This document shows positions 55,747 to 64,000 of a stretch of DNA of 64,000 nucleotides, in pieces. How positions within the stretch are numbered: position 1 is the stretch's first letter; every line of letters starts with the position of its first letter. A program made the translations under genes and the position numbers. Origin of the DNA: Pokkaliibacter plantistimulans (GTDB lineage Bacteria > Pseudomonadota > Gammaproteobacteria > Pseudomonadales > Balneatricaceae); contig NZ_LAPT01000002.1 of NCBI RefSeq assembly GCF_003194385.1, positions 1-64,000 of the forward strand, read 5' to 3'. Under the pieces are notes generated by a model that did no database searches, was not told the DNA's origin, and saw nothing but the letters and a program-made list of their open reading frames with translations.

Positions 55747-56109
55747 ACCTAGAAGCTCCAAACCTTTTCGATGGCTTGCGGAGTGATTGTGTTATCTGCT
55801 GACTTCTTTCACCCAGACAAGATATCTGAATTGTCGTGGCCAGCATGGCGCAAATGAAGCTGCGCCTAAGAATTATAGTGCCGATAGCCCAGCCGGTGTT
55901 CTGCAGGTAAAGCAGTGTAACTCAGTGTTAGTGCGGGAGGGGCGCTATTTGGTTACGAGGTCTTTCCATTGACCTTGATCCGAAGCGTGCCACACAGGTT
56001 TTCCACTCTGGATCGGCAGTAGTATGATAGTGGACCTGTATCAAATTTGCATAAGTCTTTGTTGTCCCCGTTGGCGGGACTCCATGCACCGTCCAGGCAG
56101 AGCGTATTC
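55747..56109. other. 363-bp divergent region between zapA and ygfB
   Basis: No gene supported. It should contain promoters for both genes; I could not place them. An open frame from 56047 is in phase with ygfB but is unlike it. Confidence 0.5.
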
Positions 56110-56688
56110 ATGTCCTCGTCTACCGCGTTACCTGATTTTGACTCCTTGAGCAATCTGTTTATTCAGATTGGCGCTCTGGGCTCTCCTTCTGAGTTGCATG
56201 GCACTCTCTGTGGTTTCCTGACAGCCGGGCGACGCTGGAGTACTGATGACTGGCTCAAGCAGTCTGCTCAGTTGCTGGATATTGATGTCCCCGAGTCTGC
56301 GCAGGCGAAAACGGCTCTGGCCCAGCTGTACGATGTCACCCTGCGTCAGCTGGAGGAAGGCGTGTTCGAGTTCACCCTGATCGTGCCTGATGACGACTAT
56401 GCCGTTGCGCAGCGATCACAGGCCCTTGGCAGCTGGTGCTATGGTTTTCTGCACGGCTATGGCATGGGTGGTGGCCAGGTGGATGAAAATCTGGATGAGG
56501 ATGCGCGTGAGTCGATTCAGGATCTCAGTCGTTTCACCCAGTTGAGCGATATGGCCCTGGAGGAACAGGAGTCCGACGAGGCTGACCTGATGGAATTGCT
56601 GGAGTACGTGCGGGTGGTGGCCATCATGCTATTTACTGCCTGTAACCAGCAGGAACAACCGGTCAACCCCAACCGCACCTTGCACTGA
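56110..56688 (+). CDS. ygfB: UPF0149 family protein YgfB
   Basis: 192 residues. ALPDFDSLSNLFIQIGALGS, SELHGTLCGFLTAG and WCYGFLHGYGMGG are typical of UPF0149/YgfB. In Pseudomonas YgfB is linked to beta-lactamase regulation; a general role is not settled. The start at 56110 gives the normal N-terminus. It heads the same-strand series ygfB-pepP-ubiH-ubiI-gcvH; 52 bp separate it from pepP. No membrane segment. Confidence 0.92.
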   Translation: MSSSTALPDFDSLSNLFIQIGALGSPSELHGTLCGFLTAGRRWSTDDWLKQSAQLLDIDVPESAQAKTALAQLYDVTLRQLEEGVFEFTLIVPDDDYAVAQRSQALGSWCYGFLHGYGMGGGQVDENLDEDARESIQDLSRFTQLSDMALEEQESDEADLMELLEYVRVVAIMLFTACNQQEQPVNPNRTLH

Positions 56689-56740
56689 GTGGATCATTCG
56701 CTGGCAGCCTGATGGCTGCTGGCCGCATCAGGGACCATCT

Positions 56741-58066
56741 ATGCAGACACTTCCCCTTGCCGAATACGCCAGTCGCCGTCGTCGCCTGCTCGACACGCTG
56801 CCCGAAGGTAGCGTCGCCATTGTGGCTGGCGCCGAGCTGAGCCCGCGTAACCGCGACGTTGAATACTATTTTCGTCAGGACAGCGATTTTTATTATCTGA
56901 CCGGATTTGCTGAGCCATCCGCCTGGCTGGTGCTTGTGCCGGGTCGCGGTGAAGGTGAGGTGGTGATGTTCTGCCAGCCTCGTGATCAGGCCATGGAGAT
57001 CTGGGAAGGCTATCGAGCCGGCCCTGAGGGTTGTATGGCCCGGTACGGTGCCGATCAGGCCTTCAACGTCGAAGAGCTGGACCAGCAGCTGCCGCAGCTG
57101 CTGGCCGGAAGACAACAGCTGTTCTATAGCTTTGACAGTCGCGACCCTGTGGTGCAACGCATCGGGCAATGGTTGGCGAGCACCCGACGTCAGGCCCGCA
57201 GCGGTGTTCAGGCGCCAGCACAGGTGCGGCAACTGGATGATGTGCTGCATGAGATGCGCTTATTTAAAACCCCCGCTGAACAGCAGCAGATGCGTGAAGC
57301 CGGGCGCATTACCACGCTTGGCCATCGCCGTGCCATGACGGTGTGTCAGCCGGGGATGTGGGAATACCAGCTGGAAGGGGAAATTCTGCACGAATTTTCT
57401 CGTCACGGCAGTCGCTGGCCCGCCTACGGCAGTATTGTCGGTGGTGGTGCCAATGCCTGTGTGCTGCATTACATCAATAATGATCAGCGTCTGCGAGACG
57501 GTGATCTGGTGCTGATCGACGCGGGGTGTGAACTTGACTACTACGCGGGTGATGTGACGCGTACCTTCCCGGTCAATGGCCGCTTTTCAGCTGAACAACG
57601 CGCTGTCTATGACATCGTGCTGGCAGCGGAGCTGGCCTGTATTGAACGCTCCCGCAGCGGTGTGGGCTTTGATCAGTTGCACGACGTATCGGTAAACATT
57701 CTTACGCAGGGTCTGGTCGATCTGGGGATACTGCAAGGCAGTGTCGATGGCCTGATTGAGCAGGGAGCTTATCGGGATTTCTACATGCATCGTATTGGCC
57801 ACTGGCTGGGGATGGATGTTCATGACGTCGGCAGTTATCGCCAGCAGGGGCAATGGCGAGCCCTGCAGCCCGGCATGGTGACGACCATTGAGCCCGGGAT
57901 CTACATCAATCCGGCGAATACCAGGGTTGAAGAGCGCTGGCGTGGTATCGGCATCCGTATAGAAGACAATGTGCTGGTCACGGATGCGGAGCCTGAAGTC
58001 CTGACGGCACTGGCCCCCAAGACAGTCTCTGAGATCGAGGCACTGATGGCAGAGGCGCGGGGCTGA
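56741..58066 (+). CDS. pepP: Xaa-Pro aminopeptidase PepP
   Basis: 441 residues, the same size as E. coli PepP. It removes N-terminal residues preceding proline, with two manganese ions. The ligands by my count are Asp260 and Asp271 (LIDAGCELDYYAGDVTRTF), His354 (HRIGHWLGMDVHDVG), Glu384 (TIEPGIYI) and Glu408 (GIRIEDNVLV), the first three at exactly the E. coli numbers. The N-terminal domain has SRRRRLLDTLPEGSVAIVAG. The stop overlaps the ubiH start (TGATG). Confidence 0.96.
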   Translation: MQTLPLAEYASRRRRLLDTLPEGSVAIVAGAELSPRNRDVEYYFRQDSDFYYLTGFAEPSAWLVLVPGRGEGEVVMFCQPRDQAMEIWEGYRAGPEGCMARYGADQAFNVEELDQQLPQLLAGRQQLFYSFDSRDPVVQRIGQWLASTRRQARSGVQAPAQVRQLDDVLHEMRLFKTPAEQQQMREAGRITTLGHRRAMTVCQPGMWEYQLEGEILHEFSRHGSRWPAYGSIVGGGANACVLHYINNDQRLRDGDLVLIDAGCELDYYAGDVTRTFPVNGRFSAEQRAVYDIVLAAELACIERSRSGVGFDQLHDVSVNILTQGLVDLGILQGSVDGLIEQGAYRDFYMHRIGHWLGMDVHDVGSYRQQGQWRALQPGMVTTIEPGIYINPANTRVEERWRGIGIRIEDNVLVTDAEPEVLTALAPKTVSEIEALMAEARG

Positions 58067-59349
58067 TGGCAGGCAGTATGAACAGTGAAGTACAGCATTT
58101 CGATGTGATTATCGTCGGCGGTGGTCTGGTGGGAGCCAGTCTGGCCTGTGCTCTGCTGCCCATGGCCAAACGCCATGGCATGCGTATTGCTGTGGTGGAG
58201 GCCGTTCCCTTACCCTCTCTTGCCAGCGAGCCTTATCAGCCAAGCTATGATGCGCGCGGTACAGCGTTGTCTTATGGTACCCGGCTGATCTATGAGGAAA
58301 TGGGGGTATGGCAGGCATTGAGCGAACGTGTCTGTGCCATTGAACATATTCATGTGTCCGACCGCGGTCATTTCGGTACCACCCGATTGCATGCTGCCGA
58401 AGAGGGTGTGGCGGCTCTGGGCTATGTCGTGGAGAACCACTGGATTGGCCGCGTGCTGCTCAGCCATCTGCAGCAACAGGGTGGTGAGGCGATCAGCTGG
58501 CTGTGCCCGGCGGAAGTGACCGCCATCACTATGGCTGCTGAACGGGCACAGGTGACTATTCACCATCAGGATCAGCAACAGCAACAGCAATTGAGTGCGG
58601 CTCTGGTGGTACTGGCCGAGGGCGGGCGTTCCAGCCTCAGCGAGCAGCTGAGTCTTGATTATCAGGAAGCCCCCTACAATCAGTTTGCTTTGGTCAGCAC
58701 CCTGACACCGGGCAAGGCTCATGCTGGGGTCGCCTTTGAACGATTCACCGCTGAAGGCCCCCTTGCTCTGCTGCCGCTGACTGACAGTGATGACGGCAGT
58801 CATCGCTGCGCGCTGGTGTGGACCACGCCGGATGAGCTGATCGGTGAACGCATGGACTGGGATGATGCGACCCTCCTCAAAGAGGTTCAGCAGGTCTTCG
58901 GCTACCGCCTCGGGCGTTTCAGTCGCATCGGTGAGCGTTATTGTTATCCTCTGGCGCTGAAGCAGGCGCGGGAACAGGTCCGTAGTCGTCTGGTGGTGCT
59001 GGGCAATGCAGCGCACGCCCTGCACCCGATTGCCGGGCAGGGCTACAACCTGGCCTTGCGTGGTGTGGCTGATCTGGCCGAGCGCCTTGGACGGCTGCAT
59101 CAGCAGGGCGAAGATCTGGGGCAGCTGACTCATCTCAATGCATTTGTCGAGCAACGTCGTCAGGATCAGATGCGCACCATCGCTTTCAGCGACAAAGTTA
59201 TGAAGGTTTTTGCTGAACCCCGCTTCCCAGTGCAACTGGTGCGTGATCTGGGATTGGTGGGCCTGAACATGTTTGCCCCTGCACGTCATCGTCTGGCACG
59301 CGCTGCCATGGGACTGGACGGCACGCGGGCGCGTCTGCATGGCGCCTGA
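58066..59349 (+). CDS. ubiH: UbiH: 2-octaprenyl-6-methoxyphenol hydroxylase
   Basis: 427 residues. A FAD monooxygenase of the ubiquinone pathway: FAD loop FDVIIVGGGLVGASLACALL, YDARGTALSYGTRLIYEEMG, the mid-chain NADH motif region, and the second FAD motif LVVLGNAAHALHPIAGQGYN. It hydroxylates the ring at C4. A glutamine run (DQQQQQQLS, about residue 170) is a local extension. The ATG overlaps the pepP stop; a second ATG 12 bp later is an option. Its stop overlaps the ubiI start in the same way, so the two hydroxylases are coupled. Confidence 0.94.
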   Translation: MAGSMNSEVQHFDVIIVGGGLVGASLACALLPMAKRHGMRIAVVEAVPLPSLASEPYQPSYDARGTALSYGTRLIYEEMGVWQALSERVCAIEHIHVSDRGHFGTTRLHAAEEGVAALGYVVENHWIGRVLLSHLQQQGGEAISWLCPAEVTAITMAAERAQVTIHHQDQQQQQQLSAALVVLAEGGRSSLSEQLSLDYQEAPYNQFALVSTLTPGKAHAGVAFERFTAEGPLALLPLTDSDDGSHRCALVWTTPDELIGERMDWDDATLLKEVQQVFGYRLGRFSRIGERYCYPLALKQAREQVRSRLVVLGNAAHALHPIAGQGYNLALRGVADLAERLGRLHQQGEDLGQLTHLNAFVEQRRQDQMRTIAFSDKVMKVFAEPRFPVQLVRDLGLVGLNMFAPARHRLARAAMGLDGTRARLHGA

Positions 59350-60578
59350 TGGAGTTTCCGATGTCTGCTTCAACTCAGCATTTTGATCTGATTATCGCCG
59401 GTGCTGGCATGGTCGGTGCTGCTCTGGCCGTAGGGGCTAGTCGTCAGGGCTGGCATGTGGCGCTGGTGGACGTTATGCCCATGCCACTCAGCCTTGCGGT
59501 CGAGCAGGGGCAAGGAGTGGGTGACTATGATCTGCGCGTCAGTGCGCTGACCGAAGCCAGTCGGCAGTTGCTGGTCACTCTCGGTGTCTGGCCACTGATG
59601 CAGGCTCAAAGGGTCAGCCCCTATCAGCATATGCAGGTATGGGATGCTGCGGGAGTCGGGCATATCCGTTTTTCTGCAGCCGAAATGCACTGGGCTGAAC
59701 TGGGACATATTGTTGAGAACCGCGTCACCCTCGCGGCACTGCATGAAGCGGTTGCACGCAGCGAGGTTGTCTGTTTTGCGCAGCGGCGCGTGCGGGCACT
59801 GTCGTTGCTGCGTGATGGTCAGCGCGTGGTGACACTGGATGATGGTGAGCAGCTGACCGGTAAGCTGGTCATCGGTGCTGATGGGGCTCAGTCCCGCATC
59901 CGGCAACTGGCGGGCCTGACCCAGTGTGAGCGAGATTACGGCCATCATGCTATCGTCGCCACCGTTGCCACAGCCCTGCCGCACCAGCAGACGGCATGGC
60001 AACGTTTTATGCCTGATGGTCCGCTGGCGTTACTGCCATTGGATCACCCGCAGCGCTGCTCGATTGTCTGGTCCACGGAAGCGGACCATGCCAGAGCCCT
60101 GCTTAAGCTGGATGACGACGGATTTTGTGCTGCCCTGACCGAAGCCAGCGAACATCGTCTCGGCCGTATCGAGGCGGTCAGCGAACGCAGCAGTTTTGTG
60201 CTGAAGATGCGTCATGCCTGGCAGTATTACAGTGACGGTGTGGTGGTGGTGGGCGATGCCGCTCACACTATTCATCCGCTGGCTGGGCAGGGTGTCAATC
60301 TGGGCTTCAAGGACGTGGCAGCATTATTGCAGCAACTCGCGCAGGCGCGTCAGCGTGGCCAGTCTCCGGCGGCAGAGCGTTGGCTCAAGGCCTATCAGCG
60401 TGCTCGCAAGGGGGATAACTGGATGATCATGGCGGGCATGAGCGGTTTCAAAGCGTTATTTGGTAATAAGGATCCCGGTTTGACCCTGATGCGCAATCTT
60501 GGTCTTTCCTGGGTAGATGGTCTACCTTTGCTGAAACGCCAGCTGGCCGCACGGGCCATGGGCGTGCCGGCAATCTGA
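59349..60578 (+). CDS. ubiI: UbiI (VisC) -type ubiquinone hydroxylase
   Basis: 409 residues, a paralogue of UbiH. FDLIIAGAGMVGAALAVGAS and the second motif VVVVGDAAHTIHPLAGQGVN bind FAD; LRVSALTEASRQLLVTLGVW is the substrate-side signature. It is expected to do the C5 hydroxylation of 2-octaprenylphenol. UbiF/UbiM-like activity cannot be excluded by sequence alone, but synteny with ubiH and pepP supports UbiI. ATG 59361, four codons later, is also possible. 25 bp separate it from gcvH. Confidence 0.9.
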   Translation: MEFPMSASTQHFDLIIAGAGMVGAALAVGASRQGWHVALVDVMPMPLSLAVEQGQGVGDYDLRVSALTEASRQLLVTLGVWPLMQAQRVSPYQHMQVWDAAGVGHIRFSAAEMHWAELGHIVENRVTLAALHEAVARSEVVCFAQRRVRALSLLRDGQRVVTLDDGEQLTGKLVIGADGAQSRIRQLAGLTQCERDYGHHAIVATVATALPHQQTAWQRFMPDGPLALLPLDHPQRCSIVWSTEADHARALLKLDDDGFCAALTEASEHRLGRIEAVSERSSFVLKMRHAWQYYSDGVVVVGDAAHTIHPLAGQGVNLGFKDVAALLQQLAQARQRGQSPAAERWLKAYQRARKGDNWMIMAGMSGFKALFGNKDPGLTLMRNLGLSWVDGLPLLKRQLAARAMGVPAI

Positions 60579-60603
60579 AGTGGTTTGAAGAGGAAAAGTT
60601 GAA

Positions 60604-60996
60604 ATGAGCCAGATTCCCAGCGAGCTCAAATATGTCAGTACCCACGAGTGGATTCGTACCGAAGATGATGGCACCGTCACCATCGGTATTACCGATCATG
60701 CCCAGGAGTTGTTGGGTGATGTCGTGTATGTAGAAGTACCCGAAGAAGAGACCTCTCTGGCCAGTGGCGAAGAGGCAGGTGTTGTGGAGTCAGTAAAGGC
60801 AGCTTCAGATATTTATTCCCCCCTGTCTGGTGACGTGGTGGAAGTAAATACCGCGCTGGCAGATGCGCCGGAGCTGGTCAATCAGGATCCTTACGGTGCA
60901 GGCTGGATCTTCCGTCTGCGCCCGACTGATCCTGATGAGTTGGAAGACCTGATGGATGCCGAAGCTTACGCAGAGCTGTGTGAGGAAGAGGAATAA
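60604..60996 (+). CDS. gcvH: Glycine cleavage system H protein
   Basis: 130 residues, normal size. The lipoyl-bearing lysine is Lys65 in [18 protein letters not shown], and [16 protein letters not shown] is the usual start. H protein shuttles the aminomethyl arm between GcvP, GcvT and the L protein. AGAGGAAAAG precedes the ATG. The gcvT and gcvP genes, which flank it in E. coli behind ubiI, are absent here; an HDOD gene on the other strand comes next. A lipoate relay role is a further possibility. Confidence 0.95.
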   Translation: MSQIPSELKYVSTHEWIRTEDDGTVTIGITDHAQELLGDVVYVEVPEEETSLASGEEAGVVESVKAASDIYSPLSGDVVEVNTALADAPELVNQDPYGAGWIFRLRPTDPDELEDLMDAEAYAELCEEEE

Positions 60997-61036
60997 CCTC
61001 TGTTTCGGGTATTTGTCCAGACTGTCTAGCCTATCC

Positions 61037-61065
61037 AGAGCCGGTATTCCCGGCTCTGGTCGTTT
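61037..61065 (+). terminator. Terminator after gcvH
   Basis: AGAGCCGG (61037-61044) and CCGGCTCT (61050-61057) pair around TATTC. A weak T-rich stretch follows after GGTCG. The site lies between convergent genes. Confidence 0.6.
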
Positions 61066-61098
61066 TCAGGTTCTGCTATCTGCCACGGTACGCCGTGG

Positions 61099-61977
61099 TT
61101 ACCACTGATAGTTGTCGCTACGCAGGCCCATGTCATTAAGGCGTTCGGTCAGATTGGCCAGCTCGTCTTCATCAATATGCAGCTGCTCCAGAATCGCATC
61201 GCGATACTGCAGCCACTCGTTATCGACCGGTTGATTGCCAAGAATGCGATAGAGCCCGCAGACATGTTCGGCTACCTTGAGAATGGCTATGAGGGTACGA
61301 CGTTTGCTGTTGTTGGCCGGCCCCTCAAAGATTTCTGCCAGATCATGATGCTGCAGGATGGTTTCGGCCAGATCATCCGGCAGGTGCCAGACTCTGGCCA
61401 TGTAGTAGCCAACCGTTGCGTGGTTGGTTTTGAGAAACTGGTCTTCCACCCGTGTCACTGCGCCTTTCTTGTAGCCGACTGACATCACCGCACGATAGTC
61501 CTTGAAGCGCATCAGCATCAGCGGCACGCCCACATTGTGGAACAGGCCCAGGGTGTAGGCTTCTTCGGGGGTGGAAAAGTTCAGTTCACGCGCCAGCGTG
61601 ATACAGGCCAGAGCGATGTCCTGCGCGGTATCCCAGAAGCGCTGTAAGGCCGGATTGTCATCACTGCGCATGGTTTCGCGCAGAGCCAGGGCATTGGCGA
61701 CGTTAATGGCATTCTGCAGACCGAGCATGGCAACGGCATGTTGTACCGTTGATACTTTGCGGCGCAGGCCAAAGAAGGGGGAGTTGACGGTCTTCAATAC
61801 CGCAGCGGAAAGGCCGACATCGGTACTTATGATGTCGATGATCTCTCCCACCCGGGGTTCGGGCTGGGCGCACTCCAGATGGAGATCCACTAATACCTGG
61901 GGCTGGGGTGGAATGGAGATGCCTTGCAGGGTCTTCGCGATATCGCTTTCTGACAGGGCGTTGGATGCATCGGACAT
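61099..61977 (-). CDS. HDOD-domain protein
   Basis: 292 residues. The HDOD domain (about 20-225) has ISIPPQPQVLVDLHLECAQP, ISTDVGLSAAVLKTVNSPFF and YTLGLFHNVGVPLMLM. HDOD is an HD relative that lacks the metal ligands and is found in regulators of motility, chemotaxis and natural competence. It has no other domain; a role as an adaptor is the usual guess. AGGAAG is before the ATG at 61977; longer starts lack one. It is convergent with gcvH and divergent from the RlmI-type gene. Confidence 0.9.
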   Translation of the reverse strand: MSDASNALSESDIAKTLQGISIPPQPQVLVDLHLECAQPEPRVGEIIDIISTDVGLSAAVLKTVNSPFFGLRRKVSTVQHAVAMLGLQNAINVANALALRETMRSDDNPALQRFWDTAQDIALACITLARELNFSTPEEAYTLGLFHNVGVPLMLMRFKDYRAVMSVGYKKGAVTRVEDQFLKTNHATVGYYMARVWHLPDDLAETILQHHDLAEIFEGPANNSKRRTLIAILKVAEHVCGLYRILGNQPVDNEWLQYRDAILEQLHIDEDELANLTERLNDMGLRSDNYQW

Positions 61978-62168
61978 GGTAGTGGCTTCCTGAACTACAG
62001 CGCGACAAGTATAGCCCAGATGGCGATAGTCTCTTAAGAGCAAGGGTGACTAAAATGTCATTTTCGATGTCGCCCGCTGGATCCAGATCAATCTTTACTG
62101 AGCTGAGCCTCAGTGCCATACCGATTTTATCTCACAGGATTTATACCAATACCGTCAGGGTTTCTCGC

Positions 62169-62174
62169 TATAAT
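62169..62174 (+). promoter_or_regulatory. -10 element of the RlmI-type gene
   Basis: A perfect TATAAT 33 bp before the ATG at 62208. No good -35 is visible at 16-18 bp, so only the -10 is proposed. Confidence 0.5.
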
Positions 62175-62207
62175 GCTGCCTTTTGGTTCGGTAGTAAGAG
62201 GTCAGTT

Positions 62208-63404
62208 ATGAACCTGCCCGTTCTGCGTTTGCAAGCCAAAGCCGATCGGCGCTTGCGTGGTGGTCATTTGTGGATTTACAGCAATGAAGTCGATATTGCT
62301 GTCACGCCACTGAAAGGTTTTCAGCCTGGTGAACAGGTCGTGGTTGAGAGTGCAGTAGGTAAGCCGCTGGGCATCGCCTACGTCAACCCCAATACCCTGA
62401 TCTGTGCCCGTCTGGTCAGCCGTGATGTGTCCCTGCAGCTGAACAAGTCACTGCTGGTACACCGGTTGAATCAGGCGTTGTCACTGCGTCAGCGTGCTTT
62501 TTCTGAACCCTACTATCGTCTGGTCTTCGGTGAGGCTGATGGACTGTCAGGGCTGGTGGTGGATCGCTTTGGCGATTATCTGGTGGTGCAGATTTCCACC
62601 GCGGGTATGGAGCTGGTCAAGGATGAGATCGTGGCGGCTCTGTGTCAGGTGCTGAAGCCTGCCGGCATCCTGTTCAAGAACGATGGCAAGATGCGTGCAG
62701 TAGAAGGCCTGGATGAATACGTCAGCGAAGCCTGGGGCAGTGTGCCTGACGAAGTGATACTGCGTGAAAATGGCGTCGAGTTTGCGGCACCGGTGCGTGA
62801 AGGGCAAAAAACCGGCTGGTTCTATGACCACCGCATGAACCGCGCGCGGGTACAACACTATGCCAAGGGTCTGCGGGTGCTGGATGTCTTCAGCTATGTC
62901 GGTGGTTGGGGGGTGCAGGCTGCTGCTGCCGGTGCAGAGTCGGTGACCTGTATCGACGTATCGCAGTTTGCCATTGATCAGATCAATGCCAACGCCCGTC
63001 GTAACGGCGTGGAAGATAAAGTCAGTGCCCTCAAGTCCGATGCGTTTGATGCGCTGAAGGCCATGGTGGCTGAGAAACAGCGCTTCGATATGGTCATTTT
63101 GGATCCACCTGCCTTTATTCAGCGTCGCAAGGACGTGGCTAAAGGTGAGCAGGCGTATCTGCGTGCCAATCAGCTTGCCATGCGTCTGCTGGAAAAGGAT
63201 GGCCTGCTGGTGTCGGCATCCTGCTCAATGCACCTGCAGCGTGAGCGTTTGCTGGATGTAGTCAGAACCTGTGGCCGTACGCTGGAGCGTCATGTGACTT
63301 TGCTGGAACAGGGTGGGCAGGGTGCCGATCACCCGATACACGCTATGATCAGCGAGACGGACTATCTCAAGTCGATGATCTTCCGCGTCTTGCCAGCGCT
63401 TTAA
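62208..63404 (+). CDS. rlmI: RlmI-type 23S rRNA (cytosine) methyltransferase
   Basis: 398 residues. N-terminal PUA domain (LRLQAKADRRLRGGHLWIYS), an EEHEE-like linker, and a class I methyltransferase domain with VLDVFSYVGGWGVQAAAAGA, then MVILDPPAFIQRRKD and the catalytic cysteine region VSASCSMHLQRE. It is closest to RlmI (YccW), which makes m5C1962 of 23S rRNA with SAM. The ATG at 62208 has AAGAGG upstream. It stands alone with its own -10 element and a strong bidirectional terminator. Confidence 0.92.
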   Translation: MNLPVLRLQAKADRRLRGGHLWIYSNEVDIAVTPLKGFQPGEQVVVESAVGKPLGIAYVNPNTLICARLVSRDVSLQLNKSLLVHRLNQALSLRQRAFSEPYYRLVFGEADGLSGLVVDRFGDYLVVQISTAGMELVKDEIVAALCQVLKPAGILFKNDGKMRAVEGLDEYVSEAWGSVPDEVILRENGVEFAAPVREGQKTGWFYDHRMNRARVQHYAKGLRVLDVFSYVGGWGVQAAAAGAESVTCIDVSQFAIDQINANARRNGVEDKVSALKSDAFDALKAMVAEKQRFDMVILDPPAFIQRRKDVAKGEQAYLRANQLAMRLLEKDGLLVSASCSMHLQRERLLDVVRTCGRTLERHVTLLEQGGQGADHPIHAMISETDYLKSMIFRVLPAL

Positions 63405-63451
63405 GCTACAGACGCTCACCTGCTGCAGGCAGGTGCGTTCCTGCCAAAACA

Positions 63452-63481
63452 ACAACGCCCGCATGTGCGGGCGTTGTCATA
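63452..63481. terminator. Bidirectional terminator hairpin
   Basis: ACAACGCCCGCA and TGCGGGCGTTGT pair perfectly (12 bp) around TG. It lies between convergent genes; the flanking T-runs are short. Confidence 0.8.
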
Positions 63482-63502
63482 TCTGATTCGCGATGTCAGC
63501 GA

Positions 63503-63862
63503 TCAATCGTCGTCGTAATCGCTACCGCCTTCAGAGAAGTCGGTCTCTTCGCCATCACGCACGGTCGACAGGCTCATTGAGGCAATGTAACCGTCATCAT
63601 TGATCTTGGTCAGGTACTTGGCCCAAGCCTTTTCCAGATCGGTAGAGGGCACTTTCTCGTTACGGCAGATGGCCAGCAGATCTTTATCTTCGCTGGTCTC
63701 AGGCGACAGTTTGCCGTCCATCAGAGCGCGCGCCAGATTACCGTACTGAGTGATGAGTTTGGCTTCTTTGATGGAAAAATCACCAGAGCTATCCAGCCCG
63801 TATGGATAATGCTCGTCATCAAAGAAGGACTTTTTCAGAAAATATTGACGATCTTTATTCAT
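63503..63862 (-). CDS. maoP: DUF413 protein, MaoP-like
   Basis: 119 residues. FFDDEHYPYGLDSSGDFSIKE and ICRNEKVPSTDLEKAWAKYL match the DUF413 family, whose E. coli member MaoP helps organise the Ori macrodomain with the maoS site. The acidic tail SEGGSDYDDD is also seen in relatives. The ATG at 63862 is 138 bp from the window end, and the region beyond is AT-rich and shows no gene. Whether maoS is present is not known. Confidence 0.8.
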   Translation of the reverse strand: MNKDRQYFLKKSFFDDEHYPYGLDSSGDFSIKEAKLITQYGNLARALMDGKLSPETSEDKDLLAICRNEKVPSTDLEKAWAKYLTKINDDGYIASMSLSTVRDGEETDFSEGGSDYDDD

Positions 63863-64000
63863 GGGACCTTTGCAATACCAGCGTGCTAATACTGTTTAGC
63901 CTCTTGACATTGAGGCCACCCTGTAATTTTGCGGCGATTGTCCAAGATGGATTGAGGGCAGTACAACGAAAATTTTTTATTTTATCAATAAATAATTTTT

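Overview
The window reads as chromosomal DNA of a GC-rich marine-type gammaproteobacterium, most likely of the Oceanospirillales (inference). Pointers are an E. coli-like OmpR/EnvZ pair, the zapA - 6S RNA - fau block beside ygfB-pepP-ubiH-ubiI, the yehZYXW (osmF) osmolyte importer, a TRAP dicarboxylate transporter, and a glucosylglycerate phosphorylase. Coding density is high. The one clearly foreign stretch is at the left edge.

Layout. 1-222: right end of an IS5-family (IS903-type) element with a broken transposase. 348-2411: a lone, very AT-rich gene for a STAND/NACHT-like P-loop NTPase, a candidate anti-phage gene. 2.6-8.3 kb: RhlE helicase, DUF3820, a DUF4432 epimerase-like enzyme, an isochorismatase-type hydrolase divergent from a GlxA-type regulator, and a secreted DUF1223 protein. 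8.7-13 kb: a PspA / YqiJ / flotillin envelope-stress operon and a six-EF-hand exported protein. 13.3-21.3 kb: ompR-envZ, a DctD-like sigma-54 activator, a CorA-type transporter, a methyltransferase-like protein, an EamA exporter divergent from a LysR regulator, and an AraC fragment. 21.3-25.1 kb: yehW-yehX-yehY-osmF. 25.4-28.6 kb: an unrecognised protein convergent with a carotene-desaturase-like flavoenzyme. 29-38.5 kb: a 2178-residue Ser/Thr kinase - ATPase - hybrid histidine kinase followed by a REC-GGDEF output protein, with a second diguanylate cyclase facing it. 38.8-45.3 kb: glycerate kinase, glucosylglycerate phosphorylase, then dctPQM. 45.5-53.9 kb: EamA exporter, MscK channel, DctB-like kinase, AEC transporter, EVE-domain protein. 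54.1-64 kb: a 43-residue membrane peptide, fau, 6S RNA, zapA, ygfB-pepP-ubiH-ubiI-gcvH, an HDOD protein, an RlmI-type methyltransferase and a MaoP-like protein.

How the genes work together. Dicarboxylate uptake can be read as a circuit: a DctB-like sensor (50-52 kb), a DctD-like activator (15.4-16.8 kb), and in front of dctP two 16-bp palindromes three helical turns apart followed by a textbook -24/-12 promoter. Osmotic balance is a second theme: osmF-yehYXW, OmpR/EnvZ, MscK, and a phosphorylase plus kinase pair that would turn the compatible solute glucosylglycerate into glucose-1-phosphate and phosphoglycerate. A third theme is c-di-GMP, with two diguanylate cyclases next to a giant sensor kinase. 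No tRNA, rRNA or CRISPR array was seen.
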